DNA of 64,000 bases from Lamprobacter modestohalophilus (GTDB lineage Bacteria; Pseudomonadota; Gammaproteobacteria; Chromatiales; Chromatiaceae). The notes under the pieces were generated by a model, which saw nothing but the letters and a program-made list of their open reading frames with translations, was not told where the DNA came from and did not search any database. This document shows, one piece after another, positions 16,957 to 25,699 of this stretch; position 1 is the first letter of the stretch, and each line of letters begins with the position of its first letter. The position numbers and the translations under genes are program-made. The DNA is taken from NCBI RefSeq assembly GCF_016583905.1, contig NZ_NRRY01000003.1:248001-312000 (forward strand), read 5' to 3'.

Positions 16957-18079
16957 TGAGGTAGCAGCGCAGCACCTGCTCCGTGGTTGCCGCGAGCAGT
17001 GAAGGACCTTGAGCCATGGCCTGCTCGAGGATCATCGGGCCAGGGCAGAGGCTGAACACGGCATCGATGCCGATCTGATGAAGCGCGGCGATACGCTCGC
17101 CGATGCTGCCGGCGATGGCAATGCAGGGGATGCCACGCGCCTTGGCGCGCTCTGCCACACCGGCCGGGGCCTTGCCGAAGGCGGTCTGGAAATCAATCTG
17201 GCCCTCGGCGGTAATCACGAGATCGGCTCCGGCAAGCTGCTCATCCAAGCCGAGGAGCTCTAGCACCAGGTCCACGCCTCGGCGTAGCTCCGCGCCCAGG
17301 AAGGCGTGCAGTCCGGCGCCCAAACCGCCGGCTGCGCCGGCGCCGGCCAGGTCCCTGACCTCGTGACCCAAGTCGGCGGCGATGCGATCAGCCAGATGGG
17401 ACAGGCCGGCGTCCAGAGATCTGACCTGCTCGGGCGTTGCCCCCTTTTGAGGGCCGTAAACGGCCGCAGCGCCCGTGGGGCCGACCAAAGGGTTGTCGAC
17501 GTCGCAAACGGCCTCGCAGCACACTTTGGCCAAGCGCGGATCGAGCCCGCTGGCGTCGATGCGGTGGATCTGCCCCAGAGACCCGCCCACCGGTGCCACC
17601 GCCTCACCAGCAGCATCTAGAAAACGCACTCCGAGGGCTGCGGCCATACCGATACCGCCATCGATGGTAGCGCTGCCGCCGATGCCGACCACGATGCGCT
17701 GAGCCCCCAGGTCCAGGGCGGCACGGATCAGCTCGCCGGTACCATAGGTCGTGGTGCGCATTGGATCACGGTGTTCGGGGGCGAGCAGGGCTAGGCCGCT
17801 GGCGACGGCCATCTCCACCACCACGAGCCCTTGGGACGGGACATAGCATAGGGCGGCCTGGACGGGCTCATGCAAGGGGCCATGCACGCTGAAGACTCGC
17901 GCTTCGCCATTCAAGGCATCGATCAGGATCTCTGCGAGACCGTCGCCGCCGTCCGCAACCGGGATCTTGCAGACCTCCACTGCCGGACAGGCAGCGCGAA
18001 CCCCCTGTTCCATGGCCAGTACGGCCTGCATGGCGGACATGCTGCCTTTGAAGGCATTGGGTGCCAAGACGATCTTCAT
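16940..18079 (-). CDS. Glycerate kinase (GarK/GlxK type)
   Basis: 380 residues from ATG 18079 (MKIVLAPNAFKGSMSAMQAV). Family signatures: NAFKGSMSA, PVADGGDGLAE, TYGTGELI, GIGGSATIDGGIG, and ITAEGQIDFQTAFGKAP. It phosphorylates D-glycerate to 2-phosphoglycerate, feeding photorespiratory or glyoxylate carbon back into central metabolism. It appears to be first in a run with trkH-trkA, though a functional link is unlikely. Confidence 0.93.
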   Translation of the reverse strand: MKIVLAPNAFKGSMSAMQAVLAMEQGVRAACPAVEVCKIPVADGGDGLAEILIDALNGEARVFSVHGPLHEPVQAALCYVPSQGLVVVEMAVASGLALLAPEHRDPMRTTTYGTGELIRAALDLGAQRIVVGIGGSATIDGGIGMAAALGVRFLDAAGEAVAPVGGSLGQIHRIDASGLDPRLAKVCCEAVCDVDNPLVGPTGAAAVYGPQKGATPEQVRSLDAGLSHLADRIAADLGHEVRDLAGAGAAGGLGAGLHAFLGAELRRGVDLVLELLGLDEQLAGADLVITAEGQIDFQTAFGKAPAGVAERAKARGIPCIAIAGSIGERIAALHQIGIDAVFSLCPGPMILEQAMAQGPSLLAATTEQVLRCYLIGSDD

Positions 18080-18240
18080 CGGAGCATCCGCAGTTGCAGA
18101 ATAGGACGACAATCATAGATCATCGACGGCTGCCTGAGAGGATGCTCCCGAGCGGCTGACGGGATGGAGCCACTTCGGCAGTCCCGAATGGACTCGACTC
18201 CCGCCGGCGGCGCCTTCGAGACGATTGAGATCGTACCAAC

Positions 18241-19029
18241 ATGACCTACTGCCTTGGACTCGTCGTCAACGCCGGCTTGGTGCTGGCCTCTGACTCACGC
18301 ACCAATGCGGGCATCGATTATGTGACCAGTGTCAGCAAGCTGCATGTGTTCCAGCCGTCGCCAGACCGACTGTTCGTCTTGCTTTCCGCCGGTAACCTTG
18401 CCTCGACTCAGGAGGTGCTGAACCTCATCCGCCGCGATCTGGATCAGCCGCCGTCTGGGCTCAGCCTGATGTCAGCGAGTTATCTGTTCGAGGCGGCCGA
18501 CTATGTGGGCAGGATCAATCTCGCGGTGCAGTGCGACCGTGGGCCTGCGCTCGCCGCGCATGGCGTCAGTGCGGAGACGACGCTGATCTTGGGTGGCCAG
18601 ATCGCAGGGCAGCCGCCGGGGCTGTTCCTGATCTACCCGCAAGGCAACTACTTTGCCGCCTCGCCCGAGACGCCCTATCTGCAGATCGGCGAGAACAAGT
18701 ACGGCAAGCCGGCGCTAGACCGCATTGCCCGACCCGAGCTGTCACTGGAGGATGCCGCGCGGCTCTGTCTGGTCTCACTCGACGGCACCTCCCGTTCCAA
18801 CGTCACCGTTGGCCCACCCTTCGAGGTCGCGATCTATCCCAGAGACAGTCTGGCGTTGAGCTATCGGCTCAAGCTGCCGCAGGATTCGCCGTTGCTTGCC
18901 CAGATGTCCCAGAGCTGGAACGCGGGTCTACGCAAGGCCTTTGAACAACTGCCGCGGTTCGATTGGGAAGCGCCACCAACAGCGGACGTGCCGGAGTTGC
19001 AGACCGGCGCACTGGCGGCAAGCTCTTGA
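18241..19029 (+). CDS. Anbu-type proteasome-like peptidase
   Basis: A 262-residue Ntn-hydrolase of the proteasome beta-subunit fold. It starts MTYCLGLVVNAGLVLASDSRT, giving a catalytic Thr2 exposed after Met removal and the conserved SDSRTNAG motif; Lys is present in SKLHVF. Length and sequence fit Anbu, the ancestral bacterial beta-subunit that self-assembles into open helical rings. The usual Anbu partners (alpha-E, circularly permuted ATP-grasp and transglutaminase-like proteins) are not adjacent, so this copy stands alone here. Confidence 0.88.
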   Translation: MTYCLGLVVNAGLVLASDSRTNAGIDYVTSVSKLHVFQPSPDRLFVLLSAGNLASTQEVLNLIRRDLDQPPSGLSLMSASYLFEAADYVGRINLAVQCDRGPALAAHGVSAETTLILGGQIAGQPPGLFLIYPQGNYFAASPETPYLQIGENKYGKPALDRIARPELSLEDAARLCLVSLDGTSRSNVTVGPPFEVAIYPRDSLALSYRLKLPQDSPLLAQMSQSWNAGLRKAFEQLPRFDWEAPPTADVPELQTGALAASS

Positions 19030-19068
19030 TGCGAAAAACGATGACTTGGACTATTGGTGAGTGTCGGT

Positions 19069-19392
19069 ATGGCTAGGAAACACGATGAGTTTACGTTCCT
19101 CGATGTCTTGTACAGGGTGTGTGATGCCCTCTGTGAGGGGGAGAGTCGAGAGTTCACCCGCGACAACGGCGTCACCCGCTTTCGTCGCGACAAGGACAAC
19201 GTCTTCTTTGTTGAAGGCCCCTTTGTCGCCGTCAGCTTGAGTCTTCCGAGTGTGCGGGTTTCGATGAATGGGATTTCCGACCAAGATGGAAAGCCGCTAG
19301 AGGTCGATAAAGACGACATTGCCGGATTGACCGGAAGACTCATCAACCTGGATTACGAAATGGTACAAGCCAAGGTCCTGCCAGCGGCTTGA
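19069..19392 (+). CDS. Hypothetical protein, small ParA-linked island
   Basis: A 107-residue soluble protein from ATG 19069 (MARKHDEFTFLDVLYRVCDA). It is charged and mixed alpha/beta, with no membrane segment or known motif. It sits 39 bp after the Anbu gene and 111 bp before the ParA-like gene, with which it may form a transferred unit. I do not recognise a family. A TTG 15 bases upstream is an alternative start. Confidence 0.6.
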   Translation: MARKHDEFTFLDVLYRVCDALCEGESREFTRDNGVTRFRRDKDNVFFVEGPFVAVSLSLPSVRVSMNGISDQDGKPLEVDKDDIAGLTGRLINLDYEMVQAKVLPAA

Positions 19393-19503
19393 TTCGCATG
19401 CGATCTGCTGCTGAAACTGTTGCCGGGACGCTCCACAGCGAGATCGGCGCCGGGCAGTTCGAGCCACTTTGTCTTCATCATCATTAGGTACGGGGTATAT
19501 GGC

Positions 19504-20196
19504 ATGAGTCAGATGCATTTCATTGGCGGCGAAAAGGGCGGGGTCGGCAAGTCGGTCCTGTCCCGGCTGCTTGCCCAGTATCATATCGACCAAGATCTGC
19601 CTTTCCGGGCCTTCGACACGGACCGTTCACATGGCGCAATGCTGCGGTTCTACGGGGACTACACCACCCCCATCGCGCTGGACGATTTTTCCAGTGCTGA
19701 CCAGCTGATGGAAGCCGCGCTGGAGCAAAACCAGAACGTGCTTGTGGACTTGGCCGCCCAGACCTCCCGACCCCTGTTCCAGTGGATGGATGAGAATGAC
19801 CTGTTCGGGTTAGCAGCGCAGGAGGGTATCGGCGTCATCCTCTGGCACGTGATGGACGACGGCGCTGACGGCATCGGGCTGCTAGAGCAGTTATTCGAGC
19901 AGCTCCCAAGCGGTGCCCGCTATGTGGTGGTCAAGAATCTTGGCCGTGGCAAGGACTTCTCCAACTTCGAGGCTTCGCGAGCACGCGAAAGCGCAACTGC
20001 GCTGGCTGCCCCGGTCATCGATCTGCCTGAGCTACACGCCACCACGATGCGCAAGGTTGACCACGGCAACCTAAGCTTCTGGGCCGCGGCCAACAACGCG
20101 GAGGCTGGGCTGGGGCTGATGGACCGCCAGCGGGTCAAGGTCTGGATGCGCAAGGCCTATCGGCAGTTCGACGCCATCGCTGAGTCCATCGCCTAA
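19504..20196 (+). CDS. ParA/MinD-like P-loop ATPase (mobilisation-type)
   Basis: A 230-residue protein with a deviant Walker A (GGEKGGVGKS, residues 8-17, signature lysine K11), the FDTDRSH motif for switch I, and a VLVDLAAQ Walker-B-like strand. It resembles plasmid/ICE-encoded nucleotide-binding proteins annotated as mobilisation or partition factors rather than chromosomal ParA, since there is no ParB nearby. Flanking unknown small genes suggest a mobile-element remnant. DNA composition is slightly more AT-rich than its neighbours. Confidence 0.75.
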   Translation: MSQMHFIGGEKGGVGKSVLSRLLAQYHIDQDLPFRAFDTDRSHGAMLRFYGDYTTPIALDDFSSADQLMEAALEQNQNVLVDLAAQTSRPLFQWMDENDLFGLAAQEGIGVILWHVMDDGADGIGLLEQLFEQLPSGARYVVVKNLGRGKDFSNFEASRARESATALAAPVIDLPELHATTMRKVDHGNLSFWAAANNAEAGLGLMDRQRVKVWMRKAYRQFDAIAESIA

Positions 20197-20264
20197 AACA
20201 GGCTGCATTGCCTGAGATAACGATGGCCATAATGATTGACGGTATTTAGCCAGAGGTAGAAGCA

Positions 20265-20576
20265 ATGGAATTGAAGCTGGACCGCGAGAAGTTTGATGAG
20301 CATCAGGCCATATTCATCGCTGAGATTGTCGAAAAAATCAGAATAAAGGTTCAAGAGGCGGGCTTGCATGGAGAAGCTTTAGAGGCGCTCACAGCGAGTA
20401 TCGCCTTTAGTATCGCCAGCACCATTGACGATACCTCGGGGATAGAACGTGACGGTATTGAGGTGAAGCCCTATTTGACGTTCCGCACAAGTGACAAAGA
20501 ACTCGTTCATTGCGGCGAAAATGCCTACACTTACGAGTTTGTTCCTGGCGTCTTAAGGTCGCTATTTGAAGACTAA
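20265..20576 (+). CDS. Hypothetical protein downstream of the ParA-like gene
   Basis: A 103-residue acidic protein (MELKLDREKFDEHQAIFIAE). The N-terminal half is helical (EIVEKIRIKVQEAGL), followed by SIAFSIASTIDDTSGIERDG and a strand-rich end. The DNA is more AT-rich than average. It has no known motif. AGAGG lies about 7 bases before the ATG, supporting expression. Confidence 0.6.
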   Translation: MELKLDREKFDEHQAIFIAEIVEKIRIKVQEAGLHGEALEALTASIAFSIASTIDDTSGIERDGIEVKPYLTFRTSDKELVHCGENAYTYEFVPGVLRSLFED

Positions 20577-20687
20577 AGACGGCCTCTCCAAGACAATGCC
20601 CGGGCAGGTCCATTCGCTGCTGCACGGCTCCTGTCGAAAGTCGCATCACCTGGGCAAGAACGGGTTGGCACCGACGGATCGCTGACT

Positions 20688-21191
20688 TCACTCAATCACC
20701 ATCCCGGAGATGGCGTCAGCGAGCGGTCCCATGGCGACTGCCAACGCCGGCGTCAGCTCGAGGCCGGTCTGCCGGGTGAGCATCGGGTCGATGCTGATGA
20801 CATAGATATCCAGCGCCAGCGGCAGCATGCCCAGACTGCGGCCTAGGGCGAGTGTGTCGGCGAGCCCGAGCCCATGGCTAGAACTGGTGTCCGCATTCCT
20901 TGTTGCTACGCTCCTTGTTGCTAGGTCATCGATCGACAGACGCTGTATGGCGCCAATACGGGTATTGGTTACCACCGCGGCGTCGATCAGCACGACATGC
21001 TGCAGGTCGGCGATGTACGCCAGCAGAGCAGGCCCAGGCCGGTCGAGCTTCAGGACCCGAGCTTGGTGCGGACTCAAGCGCTCGGCGAGGGCATCGGCCA
21101 GGCACCAGCCGACCCGGTCGTCGCCCCAGGGCGAGCCGAGACCGATGACGGTCAGCGGTTTAGGGTCAAGCGCAGGAAATGGGTCGCGCAT
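20688..21191 (-). CDS. Hydrogenase maturation protease (HyaD/HybD/HycI family)
   Basis: A 167-residue endopeptidase. The nickel-sensing residues lie in VIGLGSPWGDDRVGW (first Asp/Glu site), VVLIDAAVV (second Asp) and SSHGLGL (His). It cleaves the C-terminal tail of the large subunit after nickel insertion. The start overlaps the end of the large-subunit gene by 40 bases, the usual coupling of a hydrogenase and its dedicated protease. Confidence 0.88.
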   Translation of the reverse strand: MRDPFPALDPKPLTVIGLGSPWGDDRVGWCLADALAERLSPHQARVLKLDRPGPALLAYIADLQHVVLIDAAVVTNTRIGAIQRLSIDDLATRSVATRNADTSSSHGLGLADTLALGRSLGMLPLALDIYVISIDPMLTRQTGLELTPALAVAMGPLADAISGMVIE

Positions 21192-22618
21192 GAGATACAG
21201 GGGTCGTAGTTGCGGATCACCTGCTCGCCCGCCTGCCGCAATCGGTCGGCATCTGCGTTCAGACCGATGCGGGTGAGGGTCTGGGCCAGGTCCGCCTCGA
21301 TCCGCGCTTGGTTCTGGCTGGTGGGTGGCACGATCCGGGCCTGCTGGATGAGTCCATCAGCGTCTAGATCGTAGCGATGCCAGAGCAGCCCGCGCGGGGC
21401 CTCGCTGACGCCGCGGGCGATCCCGGCACGGGGTGCCAGCTCGGCATAGGCCGGGGTCTGCGGGGCAACGTCAGCCAGGATCTCGGCCGCCTCCAGCGCA
21501 GCCTGCAGGATCTCGACCGCGCGGGCGATGACGCTTTGAGCCATGTCGTGGCTCGGGAAGTCGATGCCCAGCTCGGTGAGCAGGGCCTGCACGCGCGGGT
21601 GCAGCCGGTCCTGGTTCAGGTTGACACGCGCGAGCGGGCCGACCAGATAGGGCTCGCCTTCCAGCAGTCCATGCAACGCGGTGGAGTGGGGCACCTGATG
21701 CTCGCTGAAGTGCGCTTCGAAGTCGTCCACTGAGATGTCGAGCCCGGACTCGGCGACGATGCGCTCTGCCATCATCGGGTACTCCAGGGGATGGCGCAGC
21801 GAGACGCAGTTGAAGTGCTGCGGCTGTTGCGGCAGCGGCAGCGCAGCGGTCCAGCGCAGCAGCGCCTCGGCCGCCGGCACGGCGCGCTCGGCCTCGGCTG
21901 CCACCGCGGCGACATCGGACAGCGCCGGCGCGTGCCAGAAGCCGCCGACCCGGGCACCCACGGGGTGCACCGAGCGGGCGCCGAGGAGCGCGATGATGCG
22001 ATTACCGAAGGCCTGCAGCGCCAGCCCGCGACGCAGCTCGTCGCCATGGCTGGCGGCCATGGCGATAGCGCTGTCGAAGCCGAGGAAGTCCGGCGCCGCG
22101 AGCAGATGGATGTGCAGGGCGTGGCTCTGAATCCATTCTCCGCAGTAGAACAGGCGGCGCATGCGCCGGACCCAGGGCGCCAGCTCGCTGTCTCTTTGGC
22201 TGCCTGACACGCTGTTCCGCTGGCTGTCCGGCCGGCTGCCTGGCGGGTTGTATGGCCCTTTGTCTGTCTGGCTATTTCGTCCGGTCTCTGGCTCGCTGTG
22301 TGGCGCGCCAGAGTGTTTCTTTGAATCACCCTCTGGATCGCGCGGCGCATCGAGGGCAAACAGCCGCTCGATAGCACTGACGCCACTCATCTGATAGGCC
22401 ACCGGGCAGATGCCGCAGATGCGCGCCACCAGATCCGGAATCTCGCTGTAGTGATGGCCAACCAGGAACTGCTCAAAGAATCGCGGCGGCTCGAAGATGC
22501 GCAGCGCTAGATGCTCGATTCGATCGTCGCGGATGCTGACCTCGAGTCCGCCTTCGCCCTCGACGCGGGCCAGGACGGACACCTCGATGCGGCGGCTGGA
22601 CGGCTCAGTCATCGTCAT
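21152..22618 (-). CDS. hydA: Group 3b-like [NiFe] hydrogenase large (alpha) subunit
   Basis: A 488-residue catalytic subunit. The L1 motif RICGICPV (C68, C71) and C-terminal L2 motif DPCISCATH (C474, C477) bind the NiFe(CN)2CO centre. The processing site is after H480, leaving a short FLRLTLNR tail. An unusual Ser/Gln/Pro-rich hydrophilic insert lies at about residues 92-146, just after L1, with imperfect SQRxS repeats. Family members lack such an insert as far as I know. The start overlaps the small-subunit gene by 14 bases. It oxidises H2 or reduces protons with NAD(P) via the beta/gamma subunits. Confidence 0.92.
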   Translation of the reverse strand: MTMTEPSSRRIEVSVLARVEGEGGLEVSIRDDRIEHLALRIFEPPRFFEQFLVGHHYSEIPDLVARICGICPVAYQMSGVSAIERLFALDAPRDPEGDSKKHSGAPHSEPETGRNSQTDKGPYNPPGSRPDSQRNSVSGSQRDSELAPWVRRMRRLFYCGEWIQSHALHIHLLAAPDFLGFDSAIAMAASHGDELRRGLALQAFGNRIIALLGARSVHPVGARVGGFWHAPALSDVAAVAAEAERAVPAAEALLRWTAALPLPQQPQHFNCVSLRHPLEYPMMAERIVAESGLDISVDDFEAHFSEHQVPHSTALHGLLEGEPYLVGPLARVNLNQDRLHPRVQALLTELGIDFPSHDMAQSVIARAVEILQAALEAAEILADVAPQTPAYAELAPRAGIARGVSEAPRGLLWHRYDLDADGLIQQARIVPPTSQNQARIEADLAQTLTRIGLNADADRLRQAGEQVIRNYDPCISCATHFLRLTLNR

Positions 22619-23573
22619 CCTCCTTGCTGGTCATGCTGAGGTTCCTATCCGCGCTGGTCATGCCGCTGGTCATGCTGCTGAGCATGCTGCTGCCCCTGTC
22701 CGCACTGGCCAGATCGCGGCCCCGATCGGCGCTGGCCGTTGCTGAGCCGGCCTGTAGCTTCGGGTGCCACGCGCGCACCCGTTGCTGGAAGGGCTCGGCG
22801 CCGCTCTGCTGGAACAGGAAGCGTCGTGTGACGGCCTCGGCATCCAGACCCAGCTCTGCGAAACGCTGCGCCAGCGTGGCGACTTCGGGGTTCTCCGCCG
22901 GTCCGTAGCAGCCGTAGCAGGCGCGGCCGAGGCTGGTGCAGAGCGCGTCGCAGCCGGTGACGGTGACCGGGCCGAGACAGGGGGCATCCTGGGTCACCAA
23001 CACGCACACTTGGCCGCGGCGCTTGCAGTCCAGACAGACCTTGTCCTGCTCGGCAAAGGGGGTGGCGCCGGCGAGTAGGCTGGCGAGCGCGGCGAGCACC
23101 TGCGTCGTGCTCACCGGGCAGCCCGGCAGTTCTAGCTCGACGTGCACGTGCGCCGCCACTGCATCAGCGGTGGGCCGGGCGTCGATGTGCTGCGGCTCGG
23201 GATAGAGGGATGCGATCCAGGCCTCGGCGTCGGCCAGGTTTCTGAGCGCCTGCGGGCCACCGGCGGTGGCGCAGGCACCGATGGGCATCAGCCAGCGGCT
23301 ACGGGCGCGGATGGCCTGGATACGCTTGGCCTCCTCCGCGGTCGAGACGCTGCCCTCGACCAGCGCGATGTCGGCCTCGGCGTCGACGTCGATGATGCCG
23401 GCCTCGGCGAAGTGGACGATGTCGAAGCGCTCGGCCAGCGTCAGCAGGGACTCCCCCGCGTTCAGTAGCGCCAGCTGGCAGCCGTCGCAGGAGGAGAGCT
23501 TGTGCACGGCGAGCCGTGGTCGGCGGCCCAGGGTGTTGGCGGGCTCAAATGGGGGGCTTGGGGGGCTAGTCAT
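22605..23573 (-). CDS. hydD: [NiFe] hydrogenase small (delta) subunit
   Basis: A 322-residue protein with proximal-cluster cysteines SSCDGC (C29, C32), GACATAGG, ELPGCPV, and C-rich VCLDCKRRGQVCV and CDALCTSLGRACYGC motifs for three Fe-S clusters. The last ~50 residues are a low-complexity tail of imperfect repeats (ASADRG, SMTS, ending EDDDD) that has no counterpart in typical delta subunits. It lacks a Tat signal, as expected for a cytoplasmic group 3 enzyme. Confidence 0.92.
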   Translation of the reverse strand: MTSPPSPPFEPANTLGRRPRLAVHKLSSCDGCQLALLNAGESLLTLAERFDIVHFAEAGIIDVDAEADIALVEGSVSTAEEAKRIQAIRARSRWLMPIGACATAGGPQALRNLADAEAWIASLYPEPQHIDARPTADAVAAHVHVELELPGCPVSTTQVLAALASLLAGATPFAEQDKVCLDCKRRGQVCVLVTQDAPCLGPVTVTGCDALCTSLGRACYGCYGPAENPEVATLAQRFAELGLDAEAVTRRFLFQQSGAEPFQQRVRAWHPKLQAGSATASADRGRDLASADRGSSMLSSMTSGMTSADRNLSMTSKEDDDD

Positions 23574-23595
23574 GCGCTCTCTGCTCCGGCGTTGG

Positions 23596-24438
23596 TCAGA
23601 AGCCCTTTTGGCCCAGCAGCCAGCTGATCTCTGACCAGGGGAAGACGGGGCCGTCGCGGCACACGAAGTAGGGTCCGAGCTGGCAGTGCCCGCAATGGCC
23701 GACGCCGCATTGAAAGCCGCGCTCCAGGCTCAGCCAGATGCGGTCGTCGCTGATGCCTAGCGCCACTAGTCGCTTGGCGGCGGCGAGCATCATGGGCTCG
23801 GGGCCGCAGATCAGGGCGATGCTCGCGTCCGGGCGCAACGGGATCTCGTCGAGTAGGTCGGTCACCAGGCCGACATGGTCCTGCCAGTGGTGGTCCGGCT
23901 GGTCGGCGGCAAGCCGCACCACGGTGTTCGGCAGCTCGGCCCAGGCGTCGTAACGTGCGCGCCAGAACATATCGGCCGCGTGTTTGACGCCCTGCAGGAT
24001 GACCAGCTGGCCGAAGTCTGCGCGGCGAGCGAGAGCGTAGTCGATGGCCGCCACCACCGGCGCACAGCCGAGGCCGCCGGTGACTACCACCAGGTCTTGC
24101 CCTTCAGCCTGGTCCAAAGGCCAGCCGCGGCCATAGGGACCACGCAGGCCAATGCGATCGCCCGTGCTGAGCCTCGCCAACACCCGGGTGACACGGCCGA
24201 CGGCGCTGATCGTATGCGCCAATCGCTGCGGCTGTTCGGGGTCTGAGGCAATGGAGATCGGCACGCCGCCGACCGCCGGCACATAGAGCATGTTGAACTG
24301 GCCGGGCAGGAAGCGGTACGCGGCCCGCGCGTCGGCATCGGTGAGGCGCAGATGGAGGGTACACAGACTTTGGGTCTCGTCATCCCGGGAGAGAACCTCC
24401 GCCTCCCAGGGTGGCCCCATGGCGGTGGCGGTGCTCAT
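23596..24438 (-). CDS. hydG: Hydrogenase gamma subunit (FAD/NAD(P)-binding reductase)
   Basis: 280 residues from ATG 24438 ([15 protein letters not shown]), which overlaps the beta-subunit stop as ATGA. It has a ferredoxin-NADP reductase-like FAD domain (YRFLPGQFNMLYV, LRGPYGRGWPLD), an NAD(P)-binding domain (VVVTGGLGCAPVVAAI, ICGPEPMM) and a C-terminal 2Fe-2S cysteine group (CGVGHCGHCQLGPYFVC). It transfers electrons between pyridine nucleotide and the beta-subunit clusters. The longer ORF upstream is an overlap with beta and is not used. Confidence 0.92.
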   Translation of the reverse strand: MSTATAMGPPWEAEVLSRDDETQSLCTLHLRLTDADARAAYRFLPGQFNMLYVPAVGGVPISIASDPEQPQRLAHTISAVGRVTRVLARLSTGDRIGLRGPYGRGWPLDQAEGQDLVVVTGGLGCAPVVAAIDYALARRADFGQLVILQGVKHAADMFWRARYDAWAELPNTVVRLAADQPDHHWQDHVGLVTDLLDEIPLRPDASIALICGPEPMMLAAAKRLVALGISDDRIWLSLERGFQCGVGHCGHCQLGPYFVCRDGPVFPWSEISWLLGQKGF

Positions 24439-25556
24439 GGCGCCTCCTGAGCGGACTCGCTGGCATCGGCGCAGATGGCGTTGGTTTCGGCGGTGAGGTC
24501 GATGCCGACTGGACACCAGGCGATGCAGCGCCCACAGCCGACACAGCCGGAGCGGCCGTACTGGTCGTGCCAGCCGCCGAGCTTGTGGGTGAGCCATTGG
24601 CGATAGCGGGTGCGGGTGTCGGGCCGCAGCAGACGTCCGTGGACGTAGCTATGCTCGGCGGAGAAGCAGCTGTCCCAGAGCCGCAGGTGCGTGCTGCTGC
24701 TGCCGTCGATGGACGGCTGCTCGCGCTCGGTGGAGCAGAAGCAGGTGGGGCAGACGGCGACGCAGTTGCCGCAGGCCAGGCAGCGGGTGGCGACCTCGTC
24801 CCACCGCGGGTGATCCAGATTCGCGAACAGTGACTCGCGCAGGTTGCGCCCGGGCAGGCTGCGGCATTGTCTCAGGCGAGCCTGCTCGATCTCGGCAGCA
24901 CCCTGGGCTCGTTCTTCGTCGCTGGGTGCGCGTAGTGGGAGGGCATCGCACAAGGCGCTGCCGACCTCACTGGCTGCACGCACCAGGAAGCCGGTGTCCA
25001 GCTCGGTGAGCGCCAAATCAGCGCCGGTGCTGATCGCCGGTCCGTCGCCGGTGGAGGCGCAGAAGCAGGTGTTGGCGGGCTGTCCGCACTCCACGCCCAC
25101 CAACAGCAGGTCGCGGCGCCGGCGGCTGTAGCCGGGATCAGCGCGGGGGCCAGCGAAATGCGCATCTTGGAGCGCGAGCGCCGCGAGGTCACAGGCGCGC
25201 ACGCCGATGATGGCCTGTCGCTGCATTGGCTGTGGCTCGCTGGTGAAGGAGAGCCGGCCGGCGTCATCGCGCTCGGTGCGCCAGAGCCTCTCCTGGGGCG
25301 CGAACAGCAGCGGCTTGAGTGCCTGTGGTCCATTGGCCCAGGCAAAGCAGCGCGGATGATCCTGATGCTCCAGACGATAGCGGCCCGGTGTCTGATGAGC
25401 GCCGATGCCGACTGGCAGTGCGGTGGCGTCGCTGAGCCTGTCAAAGACGATGGTGCCGTCGCGCACCTGCGGGCCGATGCAGCGATAGCCGAGCGCATCG
25501 AGCTGATCGAGCAATGTCTGCAAGTGTTGCCGAGGCAGAAAGTGCGTGGCGGTCAA
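24435..25556 (-). CDS. hydB: Hydrogenase beta subunit (4Fe-4S electron transfer)
   Basis: 373 residues with two 4Fe-4S motifs, [12 protein letters not shown] and [12 protein letters not shown], typical of the HydB/HyhB sulfhydrogenase beta subunit. [11 protein letters not shown] and [14 protein letters not shown] are conserved in this family. The start is TTG at 25556, overlapping the stop of the small upstream ORF (TTGA). It links gamma to delta in the alpha-beta-gamma-delta complex. Confidence 0.9.
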   Translation of the reverse strand: MTATHFLPRQHLQTLLDQLDALGYRCIGPQVRDGTIVFDRLSDATALPVGIGAHQTPGRYRLEHQDHPRCFAWANGPQALKPLLFAPQERLWRTERDDAGRLSFTSEPQPMQRQAIIGVRACDLAALALQDAHFAGPRADPGYSRRRRDLLLVGVECGQPANTCFCASTGDGPAISTGADLALTELDTGFLVRAASEVGSALCDALPLRAPSDEERAQGAAEIEQARLRQCRSLPGRNLRESLFANLDHPRWDEVATRCLACGNCVAVCPTCFCSTEREQPSIDGSSSTHLRLWDSCFSAEHSYVHGRLLRPDTRTRYRQWLTHKLGGWHDQYGRSGCVGCGRCIAWCPVGIDLTAETNAICADASESAQEAP

Positions 25557-25699
25557 CGCAGTCTCCTGGCTGTGCGCTGGTCGAGTGGATAGGGACCGAT
25601 GGTTACGACCGCATGTCCGCGCACCCTCAGTTGCTCGGCCAGGAGGTTGGCGAGGAGGTTGGTGAGGATGCGGTTGTCATCGGCGGTGAGAATCTTCAT
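25553..25699 (-). CDS. Small ORF at the head of the hydrogenase operon
   Basis: 48 codons from ATG 25699 (MKILTADDNRILTNLLANLL), with Leu-rich amphipathic helix character. Its stop overlaps the TTG start of the beta subunit, which suggests translational coupling. No Shine-Dalgarno is seen before the ATG and I do not recognise the protein. It could be a genuine small subunit, a leader, or chance. Confidence 0.4.
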   Translation of the reverse strand: MKILTADDNRILTNLLANLLAEQLRVRGHAVVTIGPYPLDQRTARRLR

